This document shows, piece by piece, positions 1 to 7,936 of a stretch of DNA of 64,000 bases. The first letter of the stretch is position 1. Each line of letters begins with the position of its first letter. The notes beneath the pieces were generated by a model that saw only the letters and a list, made by a program, of their open reading frames with translations, was not told where the DNA came from and did not search any database. The DNA is taken from positions 682,001-746,000 of the forward strand of contig NC_014211.1 in assembly GCF_000092985.1 (NCBI RefSeq). Reading direction: 5' to 3'. Origin of the DNA: Nocardiopsis dassonvillei subsp. dassonvillei DSM 43111 (GTDB lineage: Bacteria > Actinomycetota > Actinomycetes > Streptosporangiales > Streptosporangiaceae). The position numbers were made by a program, and so were the translations under genes.

Positions 1-233
1 ATGATGCGGCGCACCACGCGGCGCGAGGGCAGCCCGGGGGCCTCGTCGGCGGCGGAGACGGCCGGGACGTCCGCCGCGGGGGCGTCCCCGGGTGGGGCGT
101 CCCCGGGTGGGGAGTCCGTCAGCGGTGTTTCGGTGAGGGGATCATCGCAGGTCCGCGTCCGCGCGACCGCCCGGGGTTCGACGCCCGGGGGAGTGTCCCC
201 GGCTCCGGCTCCTCCACGCAACGACTGTTCCAC
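1..233 (-). CDS. N-terminal part of an unidentified protein, cut by the window edge
   Basis: An open frame runs off the left end on the minus strand. It can start at GTG 231-233 with a G-rich stretch just upstream, giving VEQSLRGGAG followed by a Pro/Gly/Asp-rich tail and ending RRVVRRII at the edge. A disordered tail leading into a basic stretch and hydrophobic residues would suit the cytoplasmic N-terminus of a membrane transporter. That would match the usual pairing of an efflux pump with the divergent TetR gene. The transporter idea is inference, because no conserved domain lies inside the window. A good promoter in the right orientation supports the frame being real. Confidence 0.45.
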   Translation of the reverse strand, partial: MEQSLRGGAGAGDTPPGVEPRAVARTRTCDDPLTETPLTDSPPGDAPPGDAPAADVPAVSAADEAPGLPSRRVVRRI

Positions 234-301
234 ACAAGCCCCCGATCACGGACGCACAAAAGGCCCCGCGGCGTGCTGCCGGGGGCGTCGTCCTGTCCTC
301 A

Positions 302-330
302 GGTATATGTAAACACTGTTGACCTGTCAA
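302..330 (-). promoter_or_regulatory. Leftward promoter with overlapping palindromic operator
   Basis: On the minus strand TTGACA (330-325) and TATACC (307-302) are separated by exactly 17 nt, a good housekeeping-type promoter for the leftward gene. The -35 hexamer lies inside the inverted repeat TTGAC-CT-GTCAA (319-330). A palindrome on a -35 box next to a divergent TetR gene is a typical TetR-family operator position. Binding is inferred from layout. Confidence 0.6.
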
Positions 331-427
331 ATCCATATCTCTCCGCACGTTTCGGTATGCGTCGGTTCTCCGGAAGTGTCAACCTGGAGTACTGACCGCC
401 AGACCGCAGCCGCCAAGGGGTACGCAG

Positions 428-1045
428 ATGGACCGTCCGGAGGAAACCGGAGGCGGCCCCGGGCCGACGAGGGGGCGGGAGGCCACCAGAGCCCGCATTC
501 TGGCCAGCGCCAAGGAGCTGTTCACCAACGAGGGCTACGGTTCGGTGTCGTCGAGGATGATCGCCGCGCACGCGGGGGTCAACGTCGCGCTCATCAACCG
601 CTACTTCGGCGCCAAGAGCGGACTGCTGACCGAACTCCTGCGCGAGGACGGCGTCTTCCCGGGGCTGATCGAGGGCGAAACCGCCACCCTCACCCGGCGC
701 CTGGCCGAGCACGCGGTGAGCCGCCTGCACGGCGAGGCCACCGCGCTCCAGCGCGCGCTGGACGACTCCGCGGGCGACCCCGACCTCCAGGCGGTCTACC
801 AGGGGCGGATCACCAGCGCGATGATCGACCCGCTGACGGTCTACCTCGGCGGGAACGACGGCCGGGCGCACGCCTCGCTGCTCTCGGCCGTGATGCTGGG
901 GCTGACCCGGGTGCGCGTGGTCGAGGGGGCCACGGCCCTGCGCGCGCTCGACCGCGACCGGCTCACGGACCGGATCCAGGCGCTGCTGGACCTGTGCATG
1001 GACGACTTCGCCGAGGACGACGGGGACGCGCCGGCGAGCCGGTGA
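428..1045 (+). CDS. TetR/AcrR-family transcriptional regulator
   Basis: This is a 205-residue protein with an N-terminal TetR helix-turn-helix (about residues 20-68, including ILASAKELFTNEG and NRYFGAKSGLL) and an all-helical C-terminal half that would bind ligand and dimerise. Length and layout are normal for the family. The ATG is preceded by AAGGGG at suitable spacing. It is divergent from the partial gene at the left edge, and a palindromic site lies in the spacer. It most likely represses that gene and perhaps itself. The inducer cannot be read from the sequence. Confidence 0.93.
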   Translation: MDRPEETGGGPGPTRGREATRARILASAKELFTNEGYGSVSSRMIAAHAGVNVALINRYFGAKSGLLTELLREDGVFPGLIEGETATLTRRLAEHAVSRLHGEATALQRALDDSAGDPDLQAVYQGRITSAMIDPLTVYLGGNDGRAHASLLSAVMLGLTRVRVVEGATALRALDRDRLTDRIQALLDLCMDDFAEDDGDAPASR

Positions 1046-1149
1046 CCACCGGCGGTCCCGTCCGCCCGGGCGACACGTTTTGCCGGGTCGGCAAAGAACG
1101 TCGCGCCCGGCGGACCGCGCGTGGAGAGTGGGGCGCGGAGGTGGTCGAC

Positions 1150-1806
1150 ATGACCGGTGAACACGCGGCGGACTCCCTGCCCGAGGAGATGGGCGAGGAC
1201 TTCTGGAACGAGCGCTACCGCTCACAGGAACGGATCTGGAGCGGCAGGCCCAACCGCCACCTGGTGGCCGAGGCGGCCGACCTCGAACCCGGACGGGCGC
1301 TGGACGTGGGCAGCGGCGAGGGCGCCGACGCGATCTGGCTGGCCGAACGCGGCTGGCGGGTGACCGCGCTCGACATCTCGACCGTGGCGCTGGACAGGGG
1401 CGCCGCCCACGCCCGAGAGCGGGGCGGGGAGGTGCCCGGGCGCATCACCTGGAAGCGGGCGGACGTGACCCGCTGGTCCCCGGACGAGGACGCGTTCGAC
1501 CTGGTGACCTCGCAGTTCATGCACCTGCGCGAGCGCTGGCGCGCCCGGTTCTTCGCCGCGCTGGCCTCGGCGGTCGCGCCCGGGGGAGAACTCCTGGTCG
1601 TCGCGCACCACCCCCGGGACCTGGAGGAGGGCGTGCCCCGCCCGCCGGACCCGGACCTGTTCTACACGGGCGACGAGGTGGCGGCGGCCCTGCCCCGGGA
1701 GGAGTGGACCGTGCTCGCCGACGAGGTCCGCGCGGGGACGGCCGTCCTGGACGGGGAGACCCACACCGTCCACGACCTGGTGGTCCGCGCCCGCCGCGAG
1801 GCCTGA
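1150..1806 (+). CDS. Class I SAM-dependent methyltransferase
   Basis: This 218-residue Rossmann-fold methyltransferase has motif I (ALDVGSGEGAD, about 50-60), the acidic end of strand 2 (VTALDIS), and a motif IV-V region with VTSQFMHL and APGGELLVVAHHP. The N-terminal W-x3-Y...W.G.PN pattern resembles TehB/thiopurine-type small-molecule methyltransferases. ATG 1150 is chosen because GGAG lies 9 nt upstream; an in-frame GTG at 1141 would overlap that ribosome site. It lies about 100 nt after the TetR gene in the same direction and may be co-transcribed. The substrate is unknown. Confidence 0.88.
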   Translation: MTGEHAADSLPEEMGEDFWNERYRSQERIWSGRPNRHLVAEAADLEPGRALDVGSGEGADAIWLAERGWRVTALDISTVALDRGAAHARERGGEVPGRITWKRADVTRWSPDEDAFDLVTSQFMHLRERWRARFFAALASAVAPGGELLVVAHHPRDLEEGVPRPPDPDLFYTGDEVAAALPREEWTVLADEVRAGTAVLDGETHTVHDLVVRARREA

Positions 1807-1832
1807 CCGGAACCGGCCCGCGGCGTCCGGCG

Positions 1833-1864
1833 GTCGGCCGGGGCCCGCGCGGGCCCCGGCCGAC
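1833..1864. terminator. Bidirectional hairpin between convergent genes
   Basis: GTCGGCCGGGGCCCGC is followed immediately by its exact reverse complement, a perfect 16-bp inverted repeat that in practice folds with a small loop. It sits between the stops of the methyltransferase and RidA genes. There is no U tract, as is common for high-GC actinomycete terminators. Confidence 0.7.
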
Positions 1865-1874
1865 CGGGCGGGGC

Positions 1875-2255
1875 TCAGTCCCGGAGCTTGGCCACCACGT
1901 CGATCTCCACGAGGATGTTCGCCAGGTCCGAACCCACGGTGGTGCGCACGGGGTAGGGGGCGCTGAAGTGCTCCTCGTACACGGCGTTGAACTCCGGGAA
2001 GTCCGCCTTGAGGTTCTCCAGGTGGACGGTCGCCTTCACGACGTCGTCCAGCGTCAGGCCGTGCTCGGCGAGCACGGCGGAGATGTTGGCCAGTACCTGG
2101 GCGGTCTGCTCGCCCACGGTCGGGGCCACGCGGCCGGTCTCGGGCTCCTGCGGGCCGAAGCCCGCGGTGTACAGGAACCCGCCCGCGACCACTCCCTGGC
2201 TGTACGCCCCGGCCGGAGCGGGGGCGTTGTCGGTGCGGACCGCCTTCTTGGACAT
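1875..2255 (-). CDS. RidA-family protein (YjgF/YER057c/UK114)
   Basis: This 126-residue protein matches the RidA fold throughout: YSQGV near the N-terminus, GFLYTAGFGPQ, NISAVLAEHGLTLDDVVKAT, and the Arg-containing PVRTTVG stretch that holds the catalytic arginine of active RidA proteins. RidA proteins hydrolyse reactive enamine/imine intermediates from PLP enzymes and form trimers. AAGGAG precedes the ATG. It is divergent from the D-aminoacylase and sugar kinase genes across a spacer with a palindromic site. Genes of these three types often cluster in actinobacteria, suggesting a shared role in D-amino acid or amino sugar breakdown. Confidence 0.93.
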   Translation of the reverse strand: MSKKAVRTDNAPAPAGAYSQGVVAGGFLYTAGFGPQEPETGRVAPTVGEQTAQVLANISAVLAEHGLTLDDVVKATVHLENLKADFPEFNAVYEEHFSAPYPVRTTVGSDLANILVEIDVVAKLRD

Positions 2256-2331
2256 CCGTGGACTCCTTCGCTGGTCTGCTCCGGCGGCGCGTGCGCGCGC
2301 CGGTGCCCGTGCCGTTTCACGGGCGCTTTAC

Positions 2332-2348
2332 TGGCAACAAAGTTACCA
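2332..2348. promoter_or_regulatory. Palindromic operator candidate between ridA-like and D-aminoacylase genes
   Basis: TGGCAAC-AAA-GTTACCA is an inverted repeat with 7-bp arms and one mismatch (c/a). It lies in a locally AT-richer patch of the divergent spacer, 77 nt upstream of the RidA start and about 90 nt upstream of the D-aminoacylase start. The placement suits one regulator controlling both directions. No regulator gene of that kind lies next to it in the window. Confidence 0.5.
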
Positions 2349-2438
2349 ATTTTCTTCCGGGCAGCGTATCTTGGCCACACCGGACACCGGTCGGCCGCGC
2401 GCCGCGCCGGGGTGACCGGTACGTCGAACGGAGGAACA

Positions 2439-4037
2439 GTGCATTCCGAGACCGTACTCACCGGCGGACTGGTGGTCGACGGCACCGGCGGTCCCTCCCG
2501 CCGCGCCGACCTCGTCCTCCGCGACGGCCGCATCGCCCACATCGTCCCACCCGGCGGCGCGCGCACCACGGGCGCCGTCGTGGACGTGGAGGGACTCGCG
2601 GTCACCCCGGGGTTCGTCGACATGCACTCCCACTCGGACCTGGCCGTCCTCGCCGACCCCGCGCACGAGGCCAAGACCCTCCAGGGCGTCACCCTGGAGG
2701 TCCTGGGCCAGGACGGGCTCGGCTACGCCCCCGTCACCGACGACACCGCCGGGGAGCTGCGCGCCCAGCTCGCCGCGTGGAACGGCCGACCCGACCTCGA
2801 CCACTCCTGGCGCACCGTCGGCGAGTACCTCGACCGGATCGACGCGGGCGCCCCCGTCAACGCCGCCGTCCTCGTCCCCCAGGGCAACGTGCGCATGGCC
2901 GTCCTGGGCGGCGAGGACCGCCCGCCCACCGACGACGAACTCGACCGCATGCGCCGGATCGTCGCCCGGGGCATGGCCGAAGGCGCGCACGGACTGTCCA
3001 CCGGCCTGACCTACACCCCCGGCATGTACGCCACCGACGACGAGATCGTCGCCCTCCTCGAACCCGTCCGCGCCGCGGGCGGCTACTACTGCCCCCACCA
3101 CCGCAACTACGGCTCCCGGGTCGTGGAGTCCTACCGCGAGTGCCTGGAGACCGCGCGTCGCGCCCAGGTCGCCCTGCACCTGGCGCACTGCCACGTCAAC
3201 TTCCCGCAGAACCGGGGCCGCGCCCCCGAGGTCCTGGACGCCATCGACGAGGCCACCGTCCACTACGGCCTCGACGTCACCCTCGACAGCTACCCCTACC
3301 GGGCCAGCGCCACCCACCTGGGCGCCCCGCTGCCCAGCTGGGTGCAGGTCGGCGGAACCGCCGCCACCCTGGAGCGCCTGCGCGACGCCCCCACCCGCGC
3401 GCGCGTCCTGCGCGAGATCGAGGAGGAGGGCACCGACGGCAACCACGGCGTCCCCATGGACTGGTCCGCCATCGTCGTCACCGGCGTCGCCGACCCCGGG
3501 CTGTCCTGGGCCGTCGGATCCTCCGTCGCCGACCTCGCGCGCACGCGCGGCCGACTCCCCGGCGACCTCTACATGGACCTGCTCGTGGCCGACGAGCTGC
3601 GCAGCGGCTGCCTGCTCCAAGTGGGCAACGAGGAGAACATCCGCACCATCATGCGACACAGCTCCCACACGGCCGGGAGCGACGGCATCCTCGTCGGCGC
3701 CAGGCCGCACCCGCGCGGCTGGGGCACCTTCCCCCGCTACCTGGGCCACTACGTGCGCGAACTCGGCGTGCTCACGCTGGAGGAGTGCGTCCGCCACCTC
3801 ACCTCCCGGCCCGCGCGTAGACTCGGCCTCACCGACCGCGGCGTCATCCAGGCCGGCGCCGTCGCCGACCTGGTGGTCCTGGACCCCGCCACCGTGGACG
3901 CCCTCGCCACCTACGAGGAACCGCGCCTGGCCCCCCGGGGCATCCACCACGTCCTCGTGTCGGGTGACTTCACCGTCCGGGACGGCCGCCGCACCGACCG
4001 CCTGCCCGGCCGATCCGTCCGGAGGAACCGCCGATGA
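2439..4037 (+). CDS. D-aminoacylase / N-acyl-D-amino-acid deacylase-family amidohydrolase
   Basis: This 532-residue metal-dependent amidohydrolase has the typical start (VLTGGLVVDGTG), the metal motif HSHSD at about 63-67 after VTPGFVDM, HLAHCH in the central barrel, SYPYRA, and the late motif HPRGWGTFPRYLG characteristic of D-aminoacylases. The C-terminus has the small beta domain (GVIQAGAVADLVVLDP). These enzymes cleave N-acyl-D-amino acids into D-amino acid and acid. GTG 2439 is chosen because GGAGG lies immediately upstream. It overlaps the kinase gene by 4 nt (ATGA), so the two are translationally coupled. The exact substrate is not readable. Confidence 0.88.
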   Translation: MHSETVLTGGLVVDGTGGPSRRADLVLRDGRIAHIVPPGGARTTGAVVDVEGLAVTPGFVDMHSHSDLAVLADPAHEAKTLQGVTLEVLGQDGLGYAPVTDDTAGELRAQLAAWNGRPDLDHSWRTVGEYLDRIDAGAPVNAAVLVPQGNVRMAVLGGEDRPPTDDELDRMRRIVARGMAEGAHGLSTGLTYTPGMYATDDEIVALLEPVRAAGGYYCPHHRNYGSRVVESYRECLETARRAQVALHLAHCHVNFPQNRGRAPEVLDAIDEATVHYGLDVTLDSYPYRASATHLGAPLPSWVQVGGTAATLERLRDAPTRARVLREIEEEGTDGNHGVPMDWSAIVVTGVADPGLSWAVGSSVADLARTRGRLPGDLYMDLLVADELRSGCLLQVGNEENIRTIMRHSSHTAGSDGILVGARPHPRGWGTFPRYLGHYVRELGVLTLEECVRHLTSRPARRLGLTDRGVIQAGAVADLVVLDPATVDALATYEEPRLAPRGIHHVLVSGDFTVRDGRRTDRLPGRSVRRNRR

Positions 4038-4996
4038 GCGAGCACCCGACCCCCGCGGGGAGCGGGCCGACCAGCAGCGCCGACGCCGTCTGCGTCGGCG
4101 AGACCATGGCGGTGCTCGCCTCGGCCGAGGCGCTCGCGGCCGGAACGAAGCTGATCGTGGGCACCGGCGGCGCGGAGTCCAACGTGGCGGTCGCCCTGAC
4201 GGCCCTGGGGCACACCGCCGCCTGGGTCAGCCGCGTCGGCGACGACCCCTTCGGCCGCATCGTCACCGGTGCCGTCGCCGGGTGCGGCGCGGACGTGACC
4301 GGCGTGGAGGTGGACCCCGAGCGCCCCACCGGCCTGTACGTCAAGGACACCGGCCCCGGCGGCGCGGGCGTGCTGTACTACCGCGCCGGCTCGGCCGCCT
4401 CCGCGCTGTCGGCCGCCGACGCCGAGCGGGTGTGGGCGCGCGACCCCCGGGTGATCCACCTGTCCGGCATCACCCCGGCCCTGTCCGCGCGCGCCGCGGC
4501 GCTCGTGGAGCACCTGCTGGACCGGCGGACCGGGAACGGCGCGCTGCGCTCCTTCGACGTCAACCACCGGCCCGCGCTGTGGGGGGCCAGGACCGCCGCG
4601 CCGGTGCTGCTCGACCTGGCCCGCCGCGCCGACGTGGTCTTCGTGGGCCGGGACGAGGCCGAGCGGCTGTGGGGCACCCCGGCGGCCGAGGACGTGCGGG
4701 CGGTGCTGCCCGAGGTGCCGGTCCTGGTGGTCAAGGACGCCGAACACGGCGCGACCTGCTTCGACTCCGAGGGGGCGGTGTTCGTGCCGTCCCCGCCGGT
4801 GGACGTGGTCGAGGCGGTGGGCGCGGGCGACGCGTTCGCCGCCGGTTTCCTGTCCGGCCTGCTGGACGGACTGTCCGTGGAACAGCGGCTGGGCCTGGGC
4901 CACGCGGTCGCGGGCGCGGTGCTGCGCTCTCCCGGGGACGTCCTGGAGGCCCTGCCCGCGGACGTCGCCCGGATCCGCGGCTCCGCGGGGGCCTGA
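4034..4996 (+). CDS. PfkB-family carbohydrate kinase (2-keto-3-deoxygluconate kinase-like)
   Basis: This 320-residue ribokinase-fold protein has the first PfkB signature around GTGGAESNVAVAL (43-55) and the second signature VGAGDAFAAGF (262-272), in which Asp266 is the catalytic base. DVNHRPALW and the NxE-like region VFVGRDEAERL also fit KDG-kinase-like members. It phosphorylates a sugar or sugar acid with ATP in the cytoplasm. It is coupled to the upstream amidohydrolase by ATGA overlap. In related clusters the kinase is annotated as KDG kinase, but specificity is not proven by sequence. Confidence 0.88.
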   Translation: MSEHPTPAGSGPTSSADAVCVGETMAVLASAEALAAGTKLIVGTGGAESNVAVALTALGHTAAWVSRVGDDPFGRIVTGAVAGCGADVTGVEVDPERPTGLYVKDTGPGGAGVLYYRAGSAASALSAADAERVWARDPRVIHLSGITPALSARAAALVEHLLDRRTGNGALRSFDVNHRPALWGARTAAPVLLDLARRADVVFVGRDEAERLWGTPAAEDVRAVLPEVPVLVVKDAEHGATCFDSEGAVFVPSPPVDVVEAVGAGDAFAAGFLSGLLDGLSVEQRLGLGHAVAGAVLRSPGDVLEALPADVARIRGSAGA

Positions 4997-5012
4997 GCGC
5001 CCGCCCCGGCCC

Positions 5013-5330
5013 TCAGCCGATGACGATGGCGCCCGCCAGGACCGGGTCGCCGAAGCTCACCGAGCCGTGTCCGGAGGCCAGCGCGCGGCTGCCCTGGCAG
5101 CTCGTGCCCGCGAAGAGCGCGAACTTGACCCTGCTCTCCGTGGAGATCCCGGTGACGCCCCCCTGCCCCGTCTTGAGGGTGCGGCAGCCCCCGTTCTCCA
5201 CGGTCTGCTGGTAGCCGGACTCGAAGGTGACCCGGACCGGGGGAGCCTGGTCCTGTCTGCTCGACAGCCCGGCGATCGCTCCGGCGATGGTGGCGGACAT
5301 GGTGGCGAGGTTCGCAGGGCGGATCGGCAC
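5013..5330 (-). CDS. Small protein of unknown function, possibly exported
   Basis: This is a 105-residue frame with a moderately hydrophobic N-terminal segment (ATMSATIAGAIAGLSS) and a polar body rich in Gly, Ser and Thr, with two cysteines (NGGCRTL and GTSCQGS) that could form a disulfide. I do not recognise the family. GTG 5330 is chosen because AAGGAGA lies 6 nt upstream; an ATG at 5399 would add a strongly basic, unlikely N-terminus. It converges on the sugar-kinase gene with only 16 nt between stops. Export is inferred from composition only. Confidence 0.6.
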   Translation of the reverse strand: MPIRPANLATMSATIAGAIAGLSSRQDQAPPVRVTFESGYQQTVENGGCRTLKTGQGGVTGISTESRVKFALFAGTSCQGSRALASGHGSVSFGDPVLAGAIVIG

Positions 5331-5566
5331 GGTAACTCTCCTTCTCTGCCGGCCCGCACGGGGCGCCCGGCGAGCACGGAGTTGGTTACTCTGTGTCATT
5401 TAGCTACAGCTTCACGAGAACCGAGAGGAGCCCCGGCGGAGTGTCGGCGGATTTCTGCGCCCGTCGGCCGCCGCTGCCGCACGCCCCGGGGCGCGGCCGG
5501 GCGTTGTGGGGGCGCCGCCGCCGCGCGTAGAATGCGGTTCGACCGGAACGGGGAGGTGAGGGCGCC

Positions 5567-5857
5567 GTGAGCCTCCTTCTCGCGTTCTTCGAGTTCCTGA
5601 TGCTGGGCGTGGTCCCCGCCGAACTCCTGCCGGTCCCCGGCTCCCTGGCGCTGCTGGTCGCCGCCGTCGGCGCGGCCGTCGCCTGGTACGTCCTGCGCGG
5701 CACCTGGGCCTGCCCGGCGCGCGACGCCGCCGCGGGCGCGGTGCGCGCGATGCGCCGCAGGTCCGCGCGCCTGCCCGTACTCACCCTGTGTGACCCCGAC
5801 GCGGCGGGACGGCCCCGTCCCAGAGCCCCCGGCGCGGCCCTTCCGGCCGCTCGCTGA
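5567..5857 (+). CDS. DUF6412-type small membrane protein
   Basis: This 96-residue protein has two hydrophobic segments (about 3-20 and 25-45) and a basic C-terminal tail (VRAMRRRSARLP) consistent with a cytoplasmic end. It resembles the small actinobacterial DUF6412 proteins, which are commonly found just upstream of a short YidC/Oxa1-like insertase, as here. The GTG start has a GGGAGG ribosome site upstream. A role in membrane protein insertion together with the next gene is plausible but inferred from the conserved pairing only. Confidence 0.75.
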   Translation: MSLLLAFFEFLMLGVVPAELLPVPGSLALLVAAVGAAVAWYVLRGTWACPARDAAAGAVRAMRRRSARLPVLTLCDPDAAGRPRPRAPGAALPAAR

Positions 5858-5986
5858 CCCCTTCTCCGACATGCTCGCGCGTGCGCGCACGCGCCGCGCC
5901 CCGGATGTGTGCTCCGCCCCGTGCGGGCGCGGTCACGAGCGGCCCGACGTCTGTTCCCCTCCCACCGGACGAAGGGCCTTCCCGCC

Positions 5987-6697
5987 TTGTACAGCCTCGG
6001 GCCGATCGCGGCCGCCATGACCCTGCTCTCGACCGTCCTGTCCGCCCTCACCTCACTGCTCACCCCCCTCACCGGAAGCCTGGCCGCCGGGCTGGCCGTC
6101 GTCGCCCTGACCGTGGTCGTGCGCCTCCTGCTCGTCCCCCTCGGGGTGGTGCAGGTCCGCGCCGAGAAGGCCCGCGCGCGCCTGGCCCCGCAGCTGGCGA
6201 AGATCACCGCCCGGCACCGCGGGAACCCCGAACGGCTCGTCGCCGAACAGCGCCGGGTCTACGCCGAGGCGGGCACCTCCCCGCTGGCGGGCTGCCTGCC
6301 CTCCCTCGCCCAGGTCCCCGTCATGATCGCCCTCTACGGCGTGTTCATCGGAGCGGGGAGCGGTGAGGAGGAGATGCTCGCGCACACCTTCGGCGGCGTC
6401 GAACTGGGCGCGACCCTGACGGGCGGCGCGGGCGGGGCGGCCGTGTTCGCCGCACTCCTGGCCCTGATCGCCCTCGTGGCCTGGGCCAACCGCCGCTACC
6501 TCATGCTGCCCGCGATGCGGGCGGGCGCCGAGGCCGACCCGGGCCGGCCCCAGCTCCCCGGCCTCCTGACCTACATGCAGTTCACGACCGTGGCGGTCGC
6601 CGCGTTCGTGCCGCTGGCGGCGGGGCTGTACCTGCTGACCTCCAGTGCGTGGGCGCTGGGGGAGCGGCTCCTGCTGCGCCGGGTCGTCCCGGACTGA
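5987..6697 (+). CDS. Short YidC/Oxa1-family membrane protein insertase
   Basis: This protein of about 236 residues has the YidC/Oxa1 core: a first membrane segment, the cytoplasmic hairpin rich in Arg/Lys (RAEKARARLAPQLAKITARH), and the conserved AGCLPSLAQVPVMIALYGVF segment, followed by further membrane helices. It lacks the large periplasmic domain of proteobacterial YidC, as expected for Gram-positive forms. The Arg of the insertase groove is probably in VVVRLLLVPLG. The start is uncertain: TTG 5987 has GAAGGG 10 nt upstream, while ATG 6017 lacks a clear ribosome site. It is probably a second, specialised insertase next to a DUF6412 gene. Confidence 0.88.
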   Translation: MYSLGPIAAAMTLLSTVLSALTSLLTPLTGSLAAGLAVVALTVVVRLLLVPLGVVQVRAEKARARLAPQLAKITARHRGNPERLVAEQRRVYAEAGTSPLAGCLPSLAQVPVMIALYGVFIGAGSGEEEMLAHTFGGVELGATLTGGAGGAAVFAALLALIALVAWANRRYLMLPAMRAGAEADPGRPQLPGLLTYMQFTTVAVAAFVPLAAGLYLLTSSAWALGERLLLRRVVPD

Positions 6698-6705
6698 GCC
6701 GTGGC

Positions 6706-6733
6706 GCGGTCCCCGGACCGGACCGGGGACCGC
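6706..6733. terminator. Bidirectional hairpin terminator
   Basis: GCGGTCCCCGG and its exact reverse complement flank a 6-nt loop (11-bp stem). It lies in the 43-nt space between the convergent YidC-like and SOD-like genes, so it can serve both. Confidence 0.72.
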
Positions 6734-6740
6734 CGGTCCG

Positions 6741-7358
6741 TCAGAAGTCCACGCTGACGCAGGCCAGGCGGTCGCCCGCGGTGCCCGCCTCGCCCTCGCC
6801 GGTGTGGGTGTGGTGCTCGTGCAGCACCAGCGACTGGGCCTCGCCCTCGCGGAACTCCCAGTCCACCGTGCTGGTCGCGCGGGCGTTGCCGTCGTCGTCG
6901 GTGGTGAAGTCCAGCCAGACCTCGTTCTCGGGGTTGGCGTAGGCGGGGTCGCTGGAGGGCTCGTCCTCGGTGGCGGCCGGGTCGAGCTCGTTCTGGTAGT
7001 GGGGGCCCGCGTCGGCCGGGTCGTCGCCGCAGGGCCGGGTGTGCACGTGGGCGCCGAAGTCGCGGCCCCCCTCCAGGCTGGTGCCGGTGAACTGCACGTG
7101 GGTCTGCCCGTCCTGGGCGCGCACCTGCACGTCGGAAGTGGCGCCCTCGGGCACGGCGGTCTCGTCGTAGGTGATGGCGCCCGCGCCCTCGCCGGGCGGC
7201 AGGAAGATCGAAGCGGTCACGCTGGGGGAGGCGCTGGGCGTGGTCTGCGGGGACTCCTGGGAGGCCGAGCCGCCGTCCTCGGCGGTATCGGGCTGCGCGC
7301 ATCCGGCGGCGAGGGTCGCGGTCAGGGCCAGGCCGACGGCGAACGGTGTGATGCGCAT
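6741..7358 (-). CDS. Cu/Zn superoxide dismutase-like lipoprotein, zinc ligands apparently missing
   Basis: This 205-residue protein has a lipoprotein signal peptide ending LAAGC (lipid Cys20). The body aligns with Cu/Zn SOD: GAHVHTRPCG, GPHYQ, NEVWLDFTTDDDG, LHEHHTH and GTAGDRLACV. The His residues expected at the copper site are present (HVH, HYQ, LHEH). The stretch that normally carries the zinc ligands between HYQ and the LDF strand contains no His, so zinc binding looks lost. ATG 7358 is chosen because GGGAG is 7 nt upstream. It is anchored outside the membrane. It could be a copper-only enzyme or a non-catalytic SOD fold. Confidence 0.85.
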   Translation of the reverse strand: MRITPFAVGLALTATLAAGCAQPDTAEDGGSASQESPQTTPSASPSVTASIFLPPGEGAGAITYDETAVPEGATSDVQVRAQDGQTHVQFTGTSLEGGRDFGAHVHTRPCGDDPADAGPHYQNELDPAATEDEPSSDPAYANPENEVWLDFTTDDDGNARATSTVDWEFREGEAQSLVLHEHHTHTGEGEAGTAGDRLACVSVDF

Positions 7359-7421
7359 GACGGAACTCCCGGTTGCTCTCAACGGACGCCCGCAAGACTA
7401 CCCAAGGTACCCGAGGGATGA

Positions 7422-7904
7422 CTAGGCGTGCGGAACGCGATCTGTCGGGGGCGGGAAGGGTGACCTGAGCGTGAAGGCCTCGGGGGTGGGGCCTTCGGCG
7501 CGCAACAGGTCCAGGCGCCTTCCGGCCTCCTCGACAGTGGGGATCGTACCGCTGGGAATCCACCACAGGACCAGATACGCCTCCCGCAGGTGCTCGAACC
7601 ACTCCCGGCGTCCGCGCAGCAGCTCCAGGTGCTCACTGCGGTAGGTGAAGTTCCACAGCGACTCCACGTCCCGCCAGACGGAGTAGTTGATCAGGAGGGC
7701 GCCGCCGAAGGGCCGCAGGCCGGTGGCGTCCTCCTTGCCCTCCTCCACCAGCCGCCACACGAACCCCGGGGCGCTGTCGGCCAGCGCGTTGATCGGGTCG
7801 ATGCGGGCGGTGAAACCCGCCATGGAGGGGTCGTCGAGGGGGGCCTTGAGGATGCCGACGTTGATCTGGGCCAGGTGGTACCCGGAGGGGGAGGTCTCGT
7901 TCAC
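7422..7904 (-). CDS. DUF3291-family protein
   Basis: This protein of about 160 residues matches the DUF3291 pattern: YHLAQINVGILKAPLDDPSMAGF at the start, APGFVWRL, NYSVWRDVESLWNFTYRSEHLELLRGRREWF, and LVLWWIPSGTIPTVEEA. The fold is a dimeric alpha-beta barrel related to monooxygenase-like domains; no activity is established. It starts at GTG 7904 (GTG 7916 also possible) and follows the stop of the winged-helix regulator by about 30 nt, so the two form an operon. Confidence 0.85.
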   Translation of the reverse strand: MNETSPSGYHLAQINVGILKAPLDDPSMAGFTARIDPINALADSAPGFVWRLVEEGKEDATGLRPFGGALLINYSVWRDVESLWNFTYRSEHLELLRGRREWFEHLREAYLVLWWIPSGTIPTVEEAGRRLDLLRAEGPTPEAFTLRSPFPPPTDRVPHA

Positions 7905-7936
7905 GGGACACAGCACACCACGGCCGGTCTTCTATG

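Noticed and set aside
1..312. Plus-strand frame at the left edge as a gene
   Set aside because: Low-complexity Gly/Ser/Pro product without ribosome site, opposite a frame with a good promoter and start.
1704..2438. Upstream open frame ahead of the D-aminoacylase start
   Set aside because: It is the antisense and out-of-phase shadow of the RidA gene and upstream spacer; the real start at GTG 2439 has a ribosome site and homologous N-terminus.
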